A model generated the notes under the pieces. It was given only the letters and a program-made list of their open reading frames with translations. It had not been told where the DNA came from and ran no database searches. A stretch of DNA of 64,000 nucleotides from Candidatus Megaera endosymbiont of Mesostigma viride (GTDB taxonomy: Bacteria; Pseudomonadota; Alphaproteobacteria; Rickettsiales; Rickettsiaceae), in contig CP084577.1 of the NCBI GenBank assembly GCA_020410825.1, positions 19,985 through 83,984 of the forward strand, read 5' to 3'. A program made the position numbers and the translations under genes. Positions within the stretch are counted from its first letter, which is position 1. Each line of letters opens with the position of its first letter. Below, piece after piece: positions 44,501 to 53,042 of the stretch.

Positions 44501-46797
44501 CTGAAGTAGTTGAAGAATTAAGTGCTTTAAAAGAATTAGGATCTATTGTTAATAACCTTACAATGATAGACATATTTAGCAATAAAATGTTAAGGTTATC
44601 AGAATATATAGTTAGTGATGAGGCAATACAAAACTTTGTATTAGGAATAAAAGGTTATGTAGAAACCATTGAAAAAGAAAGCAATAATATAGAGGATATT
44701 CCTCCATATTTAAAAAAATTAAATACGTTATTTTCTAACGTATTTGAGTTTAGTGGTTTGAAAATAGCTGCCTTTGTTAAACAAATGCAGGAAAACCTTA
44801 TTTTACAGATCGGTGAACATCCAAAGATTCAAGAATGTTTAACTTACTTGGAAGCAATGAAAAATACGGAGGGTAATGTAGATTATCAAAATCATTTAAA
44901 TCCTTTATTAAGATTAGGGAAGGAGATAAAAGATAGCCTAGATTGGTATAATAGTGTTAAGCCAATTCATGAAATTATAATAGAGAAAGGATATTTATTT
45001 GCTAATGATTACCCAGCAATTAATAGAGATAATTTTATAGAGTTTTTAAAAATATTACAATCAAATGGGCTAAAATTAACGCAGGAAATTAGTTATCATG
45101 ATTATAAAGCTGAACAATTGAATAATTTACTAAATCATAGTTGGAGTAAGCCTAAGATAACTAAGAGTAGTGCAGAAGTAACTATTGAAGGTGAATGTAT
45201 AAAAGCAAGTGATGTTGTTAAATACATCTCAAGTAATATTAAATTAGTAAAAATAAAATGTTTAAATACAATACTTTTTGACCAAGATATACAAGCTAAA
45301 GGAGTAAGTTTAGTAGTAATAGCTCCTTTATGGAATGTAATGCAAAGTATTAAAGTTGATTTAAGTGGTAAAGACTCAGGACCTAACTTATCTGTTAAAG
45401 CAAGAGATGGTATTGGTTATAAATCTGGTGGTATAGGAAGTGATGGTTGTAATGGACTATCTGGTTCTACAGGAGGTCATTCTGGCCATTTTTATGGTAT
45501 AGGACATAAATTTATTGATTTACAAAGAATTACTTTTGATTTGAAAGGTGGTAGAGGGGGTGATGGACAAAACGGAGGAAATGGAAGTTCAGGACAAAAT
45601 GGTTTAGACGCTACCATAACTGATTTTTGGGAAGGTAAAGGTATCTGGCAACCTAATGAAAGAGATATGAAAACTAAGTTTGATAAAATGTATAATAGAA
45701 TTGAGTTATGTAAGGGGCATTTAGGTTACAAAGGGGGTGATGGTGGTAAAGGTGGACTCGGAGGTAAGGTTGGGGAAGCAGGAAAAGTAAAAATATTAAA
45801 TAGTATTGGAGAAGAATGGAAACTGGAATTTCCTTATGAAGAAACTAGAAATGGTAAGGACGGGATTTCGGGTCTATCTGGTATAGGGGGGAAATATGGT
45901 AATGATCTTAAAGTATACTATTATCAAAACCAATATACTACACTTAGAGGATCAGAACCAGTTTTGATAAATCTTCATGCACACAATGGTTCTAGTCCTA
46001 TAGAAAAAAACTTTACTCATCATCAACATTTCTTTAGGGTTGTTGATTTAGAAAAGAGTATTGTACCAAAAATGAAACAGGAAGCGAAACTGTTGAAGGA
46101 TAAGGTTGATACAAGCGATTTTTATTACAAAGTTCAAAGTCCTGTTTTAGAAAAGTTTTCAGGACTTTTTGGTGATGGATGTAGTATTAAAAAAATTGGT
46201 GAACAAGAAGCTGACTGGGGATATGTTAAAGAATTTAATAGATATTACGATGATGGAATTGAGACAATATTAAAATTAAGAATAGAACATTCTGGTATTA
46301 ATCAAGATAAGAATGTTAAACTTCTTAAAGCTAAATATTTGTTAGATCACGATATTAATAATATTAGTACATTAGTTCAAGATTTAGATAATATTTTTTC
46401 AGAAGAAGATATAGTACTTGTTCCATATAATTTATATAGGGCTCATTGGGTTGGCATGATATTTGAAAAGGTTGATGATAATGTGATTATAAAATATATA
46501 GATTCTGAAAATAATTCAATACCAGAAAAATTAGAAAAAGAACTGGTAGCAAGGCTAAATGATATAGGTTATAAAGTTGAGTTTATCCAAGAAGTTTTAA
46601 GTTACCAACAAACCAATAACTGTGGTCCTGAAGTGATTGAGAATTTTATTTGGTATTTAACAGGGGCACGCTTACCACAAGAGAAAGCAGTTCCATTTCA
46701 TTCTCAATTACTAGAAGAAGCGTTATTATTTCAAAGTAATGAAAATGACGTAGTATCTTTGGTTCACTTGGTTGGTACTGAGATTGAATATATTTAA
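41563..46797 (+). CDS. Giant protein with two Ulp1-like protease domains, a GTPase domain and a Gly-rich segment
   Basis: The protein has 1744 residues. An N-terminal CE-clan domain shows His77 (NNHWVG), Asp96 (YLDTMG) and Cys146 (DDCGPF). A GTPase follows with P-loop IGKTGAGKST (275-284), DCPGFGD (351-357) and a probable LIITKIPDS specificity motif. A helical region of about 700 residues leads to a glycine-rich segment (about 1266-1452). A second CE domain at the end shows His1628 (AHWVGM), Asp1647 and Cys1687 (NNCGPE). No signal peptide is visible, so a secretion system would be needed. CE proteases often remove ubiquitin or SUMO; the GTPase may act on membranes. The frame is fully intact. 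Confidence 0.88.
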   Translation: MKAQRKELRDDYNLWYGADELVSILTRYIPNVEVNLPAVDLNALDKQLGHVQNQGQYFIPLNVNGISKGFEESRNNHWVGLYVITSEDKLTVKYLDTMGHPINSYLERVIKDKLGIHNIEQPLQAQGIQFVQQVSEIELEGNTDDCGPFLIYCMTCLANNKSLELGINTLEQSISLGRFLRESFNRSSDFKEIYQTVSGDIISELEKVVGQLEVLGIESTDTKQENKEHKSVTTKSNFLPKKQPNILELVGTIINKIKGGYETIVNDHDEVILVIGKTGAGKSTLVNYLTNPEKMEVKLYKAPNIKYGKGSLVIDILKGSSGLPKPGHTKDSETTIPNKWQDSGSGIVYWDCPGFGDNQGADQDIANAFFIKKIFETSNKIKLILAISWEDLENGRANEIKNLTDTLGTLFNDFSIIKDSLSLIITKIPDSKDSDDVKGELEKLLQAKCFQEESVAKNILEFFLDSDNKISLFNQPTKPGPVIEVLGLDDQAQILDTVRNTKFINSPQVTIAVAPTSQIKIRELADLIHHEINSVILKLTEKYLIQHGCTKWNGNLRYSKNDLIDFVQSFKEGSEILENFINSIKLSKSEEIEELSEIEKAEKIIGEINTIFKYNDISKEHKELKQYIDTFKFFIQVSPDAQNSLATSDFVQNFQMASDVINQNLDTAEGHLIRILVDEAENLLKKFVEAVKDRLHDELAQAIEQNDPRLVESCQKYVNEISNLFSKKLTLETLVFFEEKLKEYGLKANLDELKLHGKVFDILSAESKQHYNSVLDKVVRPLHILEREYDSAIKDIEIAVHNEFEKYFHQFISSVNQLKSKDLVQLQDLIRQLDGCVVGLQHQSDAVSFVDVTLKTWPEVDFLIMAKEEAKKINVLNEIGIKIQLINESKLSNYVEQLKGVKYKLEVIFIKEVESKITNYIDQCISQIKEGCNKLSQSQKSELLDVIAKREIFQGEDFFECIGQLGRLIERKFNDLISITEVVEELSALKELGSIVNNLTMIDIFSNKMLRLSEYIVSDEAIQNFVLGIKGYVETIEKESNNIEDIPPYLKKLNTLFSNVFEFSGLKIAAFVKQMQENLILQIGEHPKIQECLTYLEAMKNTEGNVDYQNHLNPLLRLGKEIKDSLDWYNSVKPIHEIIIEKGYLFANDYPAINRDNFIEFLKILQSNGLKLTQEISYHDYKAEQLNNLLNHSWSKPKITKSSAEVTIEGECIKASDVVKYISSNIKLVKIKCLNTILFDQDIQAKGVSLVVIAPLWNVMQSIKVDLSGKDSGPNLSVKARDGIGYKSGGIGSDGCNGLSGSTGGHSGHFYGIGHKFIDLQRITFDLKGGRGGDGQNGGNGSSGQNGLDATITDFWEGKGIWQPNERDMKTKFDKMYNRIELCKGHLGYKGGDGGKGGLGGKVGEAGKVKILNSIGEEWKLEFPYEETRNGKDGISGLSGIGGKYGNDLKVYYYQNQYTTLRGSEPVLINLHAHNGSSPIEKNFTHHQHFFRVVDLEKSIVPKMKQEAKLLKDKVDTSDFYYKVQSPVLEKFSGLFGDGCSIKKIGEQEADWGYVKEFNRYYDDGIETILKLRIEHSGINQDKNVKLLKAKYLLDHDINNISTLVQDLDNIFSEEDIVLVPYNLYRAHWVGMIFEKVDDNVIIKYIDSENNSIPEKLEKELVARLNDIGYKVEFIQEVLSYQQTNNCGPEVIENFIWYLTGARLPQEKAVPFHSQLLEEALLFQSNENDVVSLVHLVGTEIEYI

Positions 46798-47002
46798 TTG
46801 TATAGTCTTATATTGCAGAGTATTGGTTATTTATATGTGGAGTTATAATGGAATTTTGTGTATTGAGATAGGATAGAAGGTTAAGTGGCGTATTCATAAG
46901 TATAATAGTATTATTGTAATTTGCATATTTTACTAAAAATAAAATAAGAGAATACACTACATGAGTAATATAATTGATTATAAAAATCCATCACAAAGTG
47001 TA

Positions 47003-47315
47003 TTACAGACTCGACAATAGTGATTTTATGATAACGCTATTTTTATTTACTGCATCCTTTAGCTTCTGACCGGCCTTAAACTTAGGTTGATTATAAGCTG
47101 CAATAGTTCAAGGCTTCACCAGTTCTAGGATTATGTCCTGTCCGAGCTTCAACTTTACTAACAGTAAAATTACCGAAGCCAACTAATGATATTTCCTTAC
47201 CTTGTCCCATAGCATCAATTACTGATGAGGTAAACATATCAATTACTTTCTCAGCTTCTACTTTAGTGCATTCGTATTGACCTGTGATATGGTTTATAAA
47301 TTCTCCTTTGTTCAT
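47003..47315 (-). pseudogene. HU-like DNA-binding protein gene with a one-base insertion
   Basis: From the ATG at 47315 the protein matches HU (CTKVEAEKVIDMFTSSVIDA, then VGFGNFTVSKVEARTG). After GEAL the frame shifts and ends early. In the other frame the usual end returns (IAAYNQPKFKAGQKLKDAVN). Comparison with the intact HU at 52170-52448 places one extra base near 47103. The first 74 residues could still be made, without the final strand and helix. Confidence 0.85.
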
Positions 47316-47489
47316 AATTGTTTCTTATTAATTAGTTTAAAATTTTTAATTTTAAGTAGCTTGGGCTTGCGATTTAACTGGTAAAGTAATTTTTCTATCA
47401 TTTTAATCTTGTTAGAAACCATAACAAATATTATATTCTATATAACGTATTTCAACTAACAACTATTGTTTTCAATGGTTTATTTAATT

Positions 47490-50078
47490 TTATATACCTG
47501 ATAAAACAACTTCATCAAAACAAACAGGGTAATCATACTCAAGTTTTTCTTCATGATTAGATAAGATATTATCATCTCCACTAGCACTTCTAAAACCAGT
47601 ATAAAAGGGGATTTTTATTGTTGTATCTTCTAACTCTTTAACTACTTTATTATGGCGTTCTTCGTTAGTCTGGTCATCCAACCATATTTCAGCGGAGCTT
47701 AGTATTATTTTACCTGCAAGTTGCTTAATGTCTATGTTTAAATGTCGATATTGTTCTACTTGTGAGCGACTGAATAATGCGTCTTTAGCGTCTTGTTTTA
47801 AGGTATCATAGCAATGAGACTCATAATATTCGTGAGCTGAAACAGAAATAAACATATAGGGAAACTTCTCATTATTTGCCGTTAATGTCTTTAGCTTATT
47901 ATCATTGAGTTGCTGTTTTAATTGACCAAGAAATGAATCAGGATCGTGTGATCTCATTAAATTACTTAATTTTCCTTCACAATTACTGTGGTCATTCTTG
48001 CCTCCACATATATTTTTTTGCGAATTTACAAAAAGGGTAATAGCATACACTTTATGATTTTCGTAGTTCCCATAATAGTATGTTAATTTATATTTTAGAG
48101 TAGTAACTAAATTTGGAATGTTTTCTTTAAGAAAGTCTACTAGCGCTACTTCACTATGATGACCTTGCTTTTTATAAATATACTTACCAATATTATTAAA
48201 AAATTCCCACTCTTTGGCAATAACTTGGTAGTTACGTCCAGTTTCTTTTATAGCCTTGAAAATAGCAAAATCTGCTACTATAGGAAAATCTATGTGTACT
48301 CTTCCACCAGAATAAAAGCATTGTTCTGGGTTATGGGGCTTATCACTAACAATAAATCCTATATGGGCTAATAAATAGTTTTTTGTATTATCTATTCCTG
48401 CACGCATTATCCAATTAGATTCGGTTAGTTTTTTGTGTATAGCTGTAAATGGAATATAAACAGTTTTTTCAATAGTACTTCCTTGATATACAAAGCTGTC
48501 TTGAAATCCATTTACTGTTCTAATCGCTTCTGGTATACCCCAGGCAATAGGATGCGCCAAAGAATTTAAATCATGAGAAAGTTTTGTATAAAGATTATCA
48601 TATTCTTGTTCTAAATTGCTTATATACTCATATATTCTATCTTTTACCCACATTTGAAGGTAGTCTTCAAGGTTTGGTGTGCCTAACGCTTCTATAAAAT
48701 CTTGTGGTATGTCATCACTTTTAGAGTCCTTACTATCATCATCTACAAATACACTAATCATTTTTTCTTTATTTCTGAATGCCCATTGTATTCCATCCAT
48801 TATATGTGCGGTGTCATGATCCTGATTAAAAGTATCTCTGATTAGCTCTGCAATTCTATTTGTTAGCCATAAGCCTATTTGTTCTTTTTTATAAGCTTTA
48901 TAAGATTCAGTATAGTTAGTACGTATCTGATCTAATATATCATGAACATTGCTATACCAACCTTTATAGTACTCGGTATTGTTCACTTTGCGTATAGCTT
49001 CTGTTTCAAAGTTCTTCTTCTTTAATAACTCAATCTTCGCTTTTAATAAACTAATATCTGGGTTCTTCAAAATATCCGTTTCTAATTCGGTTTCCAGATT
49101 TTTCTCGGATGTATTTAATAACTTAATGGTACTTTGTAATCTTAAGGTATAATTTCTTATTATATTTATTTGATCTAAAGATAAGCAGTAGTAAATATCT
49201 TGCCCATATTCATTCTGTACGTCAACTTTAGCCCCTATCTTAAGTAGGTCATATAGGTGTTTAGGGTCTGCGGCATTAAAAATAGTAGGTATATCAGTTA
49301 CTGATAAAAGTCTATTAATGTCTGGATTGTCCTTTCCCTCCTCAAGTAACAACGTTTTTCTAATAGCCTTGCCTAGATACTTCGATAGTTTAACCTTTAT
49401 TTCTGGTTCTTCTAAAGAATAATACTCTTTATTATCGTTATACCATTTCTCTATATCATATAAGCCTTTACCTTGCAGTAGCTGCGTTACTAAAAATATT
49501 AAAAATATCCCATTATCATAAGTATTGCCAACGTACATACCTTCTTGTTCTATTACGTACTGTATTTTGCCTTTGTATGAGGTAATTTTTACTTTATTGT
49601 CATAAGTGGTTCTTATTGCGTCTGCCATACCCTTACGAATCTTATGTCCTAAAGGGTCTATGTAATCCCACTGAATATTGTTGGTTTCATCACATCTAAC
49701 GATAAGTGCTGTATAGTGTTGATTAGTTACTTTTGCTGAGAAATAATGCGTTAATTGATCGACTAAAAAAATAAGTATATTACTTTCTTGTATATTAGCA
49801 TTCTCTTTAAGTTTATTAAGTGCTTGTTTTAATGCATCTAAACTACTGACTATCCCTATGTTGTTATAATTTATAATGTATGCATTGCTGTTATAATGCC
49901 ATAAATATTTTATAACTGTATCGGCTTTTAAAGGATTACGTACCTCCAAATCTTTTCTTTCTGTTTCACTAAGATTTATTGTTATAGGATAAACTCCTGT
50001 TGAACCTTGAACAGGAGGCGGCTCTATAGTTTTTGCATCTATATCAGAAAAGGTATCTTTTGTCTCTGATGTTTTCAT
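47490..50078 (-). CDS. 862-residue effector-like protein: inactive CE-like domain and possible deaminase-like domain
   Basis: The N-terminal part aligns by eye with the first protease domain of the giant protein: His121 (NQHYTAL), Asp141 (DYIDPLG) and TYDNGIFLIFL, where Asn189 stands in place of the catalytic Cys. A single ankyrin-like stretch follows (GAKVDVQNEYGQDI). Residues 640-700 contain HSEV (His641, Glu643) and two cysteines in ICGGKNDHSNC (691 and 700), an arrangement reminiscent of zinc-binding deaminase toxins. No signal peptide or membrane segment is visible. The function is inferred; the lack of the protease cysteine is seen directly. Confidence 0.6.
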   Translation of the reverse strand: MKTSETKDTFSDIDAKTIEPPPVQGSTGVYPITINLSETERKDLEVRNPLKADTVIKYLWHYNSNAYIINYNNIGIVSSLDALKQALNKLKENANIQESNILIFLVDQLTHYFSAKVTNQHYTALIVRCDETNNIQWDYIDPLGHKIRKGMADAIRTTYDNKVKITSYKGKIQYVIEQEGMYVGNTYDNGIFLIFLVTQLLQGKGLYDIEKWYNDNKEYYSLEEPEIKVKLSKYLGKAIRKTLLLEEGKDNPDINRLLSVTDIPTIFNAADPKHLYDLLKIGAKVDVQNEYGQDIYYCLSLDQINIIRNYTLRLQSTIKLLNTSEKNLETELETDILKNPDISLLKAKIELLKKKNFETEAIRKVNNTEYYKGWYSNVHDILDQIRTNYTESYKAYKKEQIGLWLTNRIAELIRDTFNQDHDTAHIMDGIQWAFRNKEKMISVFVDDDSKDSKSDDIPQDFIEALGTPNLEDYLQMWVKDRIYEYISNLEQEYDNLYTKLSHDLNSLAHPIAWGIPEAIRTVNGFQDSFVYQGSTIEKTVYIPFTAIHKKLTESNWIMRAGIDNTKNYLLAHIGFIVSDKPHNPEQCFYSGGRVHIDFPIVADFAIFKAIKETGRNYQVIAKEWEFFNNIGKYIYKKQGHHSEVALVDFLKENIPNLVTTLKYKLTYYYGNYENHKVYAITLFVNSQKNICGGKNDHSNCEGKLSNLMRSHDPDSFLGQLKQQLNDNKLKTLTANNEKFPYMFISVSAHEYYESHCYDTLKQDAKDALFSRSQVEQYRHLNIDIKQLAGKIILSSAEIWLDDQTNEERHNKVVKELEDTTIKIPFYTGFRSASGDDNILSNHEEKLEYDYPVCFDEVVLSGI

Positions 50079-50179
50079 TGATTTAACTGTTAATTTAAGC
50101 AGTACCTAATTAAAAAGTGATGTAAAATGCTTTGCAACTATTTATTACAAATGGTTATGACAAATTATAAGTGTTAGTT

Positions 50180-50294
50180 GTTATTTTAATTTATATTATT
50201 TAATACAGGCGATAATTTCTAGTTAAACCTTTATTTAGATATTTTGAGTCTCAATATTAGTGTCCACGTAGCCAATTCTAATGTTCGTTAGTCA
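50180..50294. repeat. Composite dispersed repeat downstream of the 862-residue gene
   Basis: The left part (50180-50267), with TTTAATACAGGCGATAATTT in the middle, matches 57065-57150 over most of its length. The right part (50267-50294), with TAATGTTCGTTAGTCA, matches 19336-19363 inverted and 25735-25750. The right end overlaps the stop of the next gene. Confidence 0.6.
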
Positions 50295-50930
50295 ATTTTG
50301 AATAAATTCAAAATAGTATATCTCTGCTTGTTCTTGGTTTAAACGGTGATAGTACTTTACACAAGTGCCATAGTCAGGCTCGGGAAACTTTTGATTTTTA
50401 CAAGGTACATGCCATAATTTATGGGTTAATAGTGCATTGAATTCTCCCCATTTACTACGAACGGTCATATCATCTTCATCCTTTAGTTTGCTTTCCAGTA
50501 TTCCTGCATGTTTAGGATATTTATTATCATCAAAATATATTACTAAACAGCCTTTTTCAGGCTTTGAAAGCTCTTTTAAATAGTTATACTTAAGAAGGTA
50601 GTTAATAAATCCGCTATGAGCAGTGCAAGCTAAAATGTTGAAATTGTTATTCCAGTAATATTTATTAAAATATTCAGCTACTTTATCGTGGTACTTTTCA
50701 GAATTGTGAAGACCAAGTGCATAAGTATAACAATTAACTGGTACGCTATACATAGGATTAAGTGTTATATCTTGAAAGGGATGGTTGAAATCCACCTTAA
50801 CTCCATTAAGTGTATTTAATTGTCTAAGAATGTTATCATTAGCTTTATCTTTTTCTTCTTTGCTACTAAACGTAGCATTCTCCTTGCAATTTAAAATATT
50901 TGTAATTGTACTTCTAATAAGTTTAGACAA
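50292..50930 (-). CDS. Papain/NlpC-like small protein
   Basis: The protein has 212 residues. The pattern NCYTYALGLH, then GCLVIYFDDNKYPKHAGILE, then RSKWGEF and later HVPC with YGTCVKYYHRL resembles NlpC/P60-like or related papain-fold domains, with Cys67 and the His of KHAG as possible catalytic residues. Such proteins cut peptidoglycan or modify proteins. The start is a TTG at 50930, since no earlier ATG is in frame. It lies beside the effector-like gene on the same strand. Confidence 0.5.
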   Translation of the reverse strand: MSKLIRSTITNILNCKENATFSSKEEKDKANDNILRQLNTLNGVKVDFNHPFQDITLNPMYSVPVNCYTYALGLHNSEKYHDKVAEYFNKYYWNNNFNILACTAHSGFINYLLKYNYLKELSKPEKGCLVIYFDDNKYPKHAGILESKLKDEDDMTVRSKWGEFNALLTHKLWHVPCKNQKFPEPDYGTCVKYYHRLNQEQAEIYYFEFIQN

Positions 50931-50991
50931 TTTATACCTATATTATTTTATAGATCCCGTTCTACTCCTTAATGAAAATTGCTGAAACCCA

Positions 50992-51468
50992 TTATGGGTA
51001 TTGTACTTTACCTCGCTCTACTCTTAAAGAATTTAATAAGGGCTTAAGAGGTGTATGTGGATTTATTGATTCAATTTCTTCTAGAATGGCGGTAAGCTCT
51101 TCTTCTGCTCCTAAATTAAACAAAGCATCTACTTTAACTAAATAGGCTTCTTCCTTTTTAGGATAAATGGTCACTGCTAAGTCTGCGCTTTTAAGTACTT
51201 CTTCATAACGATGCAATTTATTTAATGCTTTTGCTTTCTTAACGTACATTAGGTATCTATTATCAGAGGAGGCATCAGCCTTTATTGCTTGATCGCATAT
51301 TTCTATAACGTGTTCATATTTTTCATTGTGCAAAGCTATATGGGCTTGATGATATAAGTGCTGCCAGTTATCTGTGATATTTTCTGAAAAGAATCTTGTA
51401 TATGCAACTAAACTTATTATTGCACCGAGCATGAACCACAATAAATATTTGGTGTATCTGCATTTCAT
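50992..51468 (-). CDS. Membrane-anchored TPR protein
   Basis: The protein has 158 residues: one N-terminal membrane segment (YLLWFMLGAIISLVAYTRFF) followed by about three TPR-like repeats (WQHLYHQAHIALHNEKYEHV, then YEEVLKSADLAVTIYPKKEE). TPRs bind partner proteins. The anchor places the repeats at the outer face of the inner membrane. It precedes the papain-like gene by about 60 bases and may be its partner. Confidence 0.75.
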   Translation of the reverse strand: MKCRYTKYLLWFMLGAIISLVAYTRFFSENITDNWQHLYHQAHIALHNEKYEHVIEICDQAIKADASSDNRYLMYVKKAKALNKLHRYEEVLKSADLAVTIYPKKEEAYLVKVDALFNLGAEEELTAILEEIESINPHTPLKPLLNSLRVERGKVQYP

Positions 51469-51753
51469 ATATATTACCTTTAAACATTTTATTTATTGTT
51501 TAATAAGACTAGCTTATAACATTAACTATAAAGTTATTATTAGCTTAATGCAATTGTTCTATGGCTTTATATGGCTTTCTGTATTACCCCCCCGATTGGG
51601 GTATTTATGCCCGAATTTATTGAAGTATAATATATAGGTTATGGCTAATTAAAATATGAAAATAAAAAGATTTTATAGCCGGAATATCCATAAGCAAAAA
51701 GACGATATCGGATATTAAAAAATCCTTATCGTCTTCCAGCTTATCAAATGAAA

Positions 51754-52146
51754 TTAACTAAGCACGCCGGCTTTGGTCTCTCCTTTAGCTGTAGATGAAG
51801 AAAAATCTAATAATATACCATCTTTAAAAATCAGCACTAATTTTTTAGTGGTATCGTCTGTACCTGCTGAAAACCAATTTACAACGGGTACATAGTTTCT
51901 GGCCATTGCAGAACGTTTGATGTGAGAGTATACCCATTTTACTTGGCCATCGCTCATTATATCTGTATCGTTAGGTTATCCAAATGCTTCTTTAACTTCT
52001 GCCTGCGTTGTCTTTCCTTTTATGAAAGCAGAATTTATTTGCTCATTATTAGTTTTAGCCAGTTTTGTATTACCTGAATCCGCCGCGCAACCAGTAAGAA
52101 AAAGGCTTACACCTAAAATCATTATGAAATTGAATTGCTTTAACAT
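51754..52146 (-). pseudogene. BamE/SmpA-like lipoprotein interrupted by an in-frame stop
   Basis: From the ATG at 52146 the frame gives a lipoprotein signal with lipobox FLTGC, then KGKTTQAEVKEAFG, then TAA, and continues in the same frame with PNDTDIMSDGQVKWVYSH and FKDGILLDFSSS to 51754. The pattern G.T...V...FG.P......W.Y fits small BamE/SmpA-like lipoproteins. One base change creates the stop. The second half could be translated from the ATG at 51957 but would lack export. Confidence 0.75.
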
Positions 52147-52169
52147 AAATATAACTCCCTTAATAATTG

Positions 52170-52448
52170 TTATTTTTGATTTACTGCATCCTTTAACTTC
52201 TGTCCGACCTTAAACTTAGGTTGGTTGTAAGCGGCAATTTGCAATTCCTCACCTGTTCTTGGATTACGTCCTGTTCTAGCTGCAACTTTACTAACAGTAA
52301 AATTACCGAAACCAATAAGGGATATTTCCTTACCTTGTCCGATTGCATTAATTACTGAAGAAGTAAATGTATCGATTGTCTTCTTAGCTTCTACTTTTGT
52401 ACATTTATGTTGCTCTGCGATATGGGTAATAAATTCTGATTTGTTCAT
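52170..52448 (-). CDS. HU-family DNA-binding protein
   Basis: The protein has 92 residues, the full HU length, with the signature GFGNFTVSKVAARTGRNPRT and the arm GEELQIAAYNQPKFKVGQKL. HU bends and compacts DNA without sequence specificity and helps replication and recombination. It is closely related to the broken copy at 47003. Plasmid-borne HU-like proteins can reduce the fitness cost of an element. Confidence 0.95.
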   Translation of the reverse strand: MNKSEFITHIAEQHKCTKVEAKKTIDTFTSSVINAIGQGKEISLIGFGNFTVSKVAARTGRNPRTGEELQIAAYNQPKFKVGQKLKDAVNQK

Positions 52449-52545
52449 GGTTTAAGCCTTTAATTAGTTAATTAGTAATTATTACCTATAGTATTAGGCA
52501 CGGTTAGCGATAATTACATATTTTTCTGTAATATGTTTCTGATTG

Positions 52546-52896
52546 TTAATCATATGGATCTCTTAATTCCTTTAATATTCTTGTCTTTTTCGTTTTAGCC
52601 AGTATTTCTTGAAATCTCCCTACAGGATTTTCAATTTCTCGAAAGATAGAATTGTCAATCGATACCTTCTTTGTTTTCTCGTTTCCTATACTGTTTTTAT
52701 TTAATGATCTTTGTCCATTTTTGTGTATATTAGAAAGCTTATAATGTTTTATGTAATTACTTAAAACATAATCAGATACCTCTAATTCTTGATACACTTC
52801 TCTTTTAAGTTTACTGCTATTTAAAAGCTTCTGTATTTCACTGGGTTTGTAGTTTTGTTTAAGGTACTTAAGATCACGTAGGGTTTTTTCTCTCAT
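52546..52896 (-). CDS. Hypothetical basic protein downstream of the Rpn pair
   Basis: The protein has 116 residues from the ATG at 52896 and is rich in Lys and Leu (KTLRDLKYLKQNYKPSEIQK). The first 65 residues look like a helical DNA-binding region (YQELEVSDYVLSNYIKHYKL resembles a helix-turn-helix). It starts 5 bases after the stop of the small Rpn-associated gene and is probably co-transcribed with it. I do not recognise the family. Confidence 0.5.
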   Translation of the reverse strand: MREKTLRDLKYLKQNYKPSEIQKLLNSSKLKREVYQELEVSDYVLSNYIKHYKLSNIHKNGQRSLNKNSIGNEKTKKVSIDNSIFREIENPVGRFQEILAKTKKTRILKELRDPYD

Positions 52897-52901
52897 ATCT
52901 T

Positions 52902-53042
52902 TCAAGCTTTACTTTTTAACTTTGTAATTTCCTCTAAACTAAGTCCTGTTACGGAAGAAATCAGTTTATCATCCAGCTTCTGGTTTAGCATATTAATTGC
53001 TGTTTTGATTAAAATGGGATGTGCATCGTTACTCGTGGTCAT
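52902..53042 (-). CDS. Small protein resembling the Rpn C-terminus
   Basis: A 46-residue frame starts with an ATG that overlaps the Rpn stop (ATGA) and ends with TGA. Its end, DDKLISSVTGLSLEEITKLK, resembles the end of the nuclease itself (DTIEKISKITGLTVKEIEKL). Some rpn genes make a short C-terminal product that blocks the full-length toxin; a separate gene for this domain would play the same role. This is inferred from similarity and position. Confidence 0.55.
   Translation of the reverse strand: MTTSNDAHPILIKTAINMLNQKLDDKLISSVTGLSLEEITKLKSKA

Noticed and set aside
46961..47020. 19-residue frame starting MSNIIDYKNPSQ
   Set aside because: It is too short, has no clear ribosome site, and overlaps the end of the HU pseudogene region; perhaps a scrap of a lost gene.
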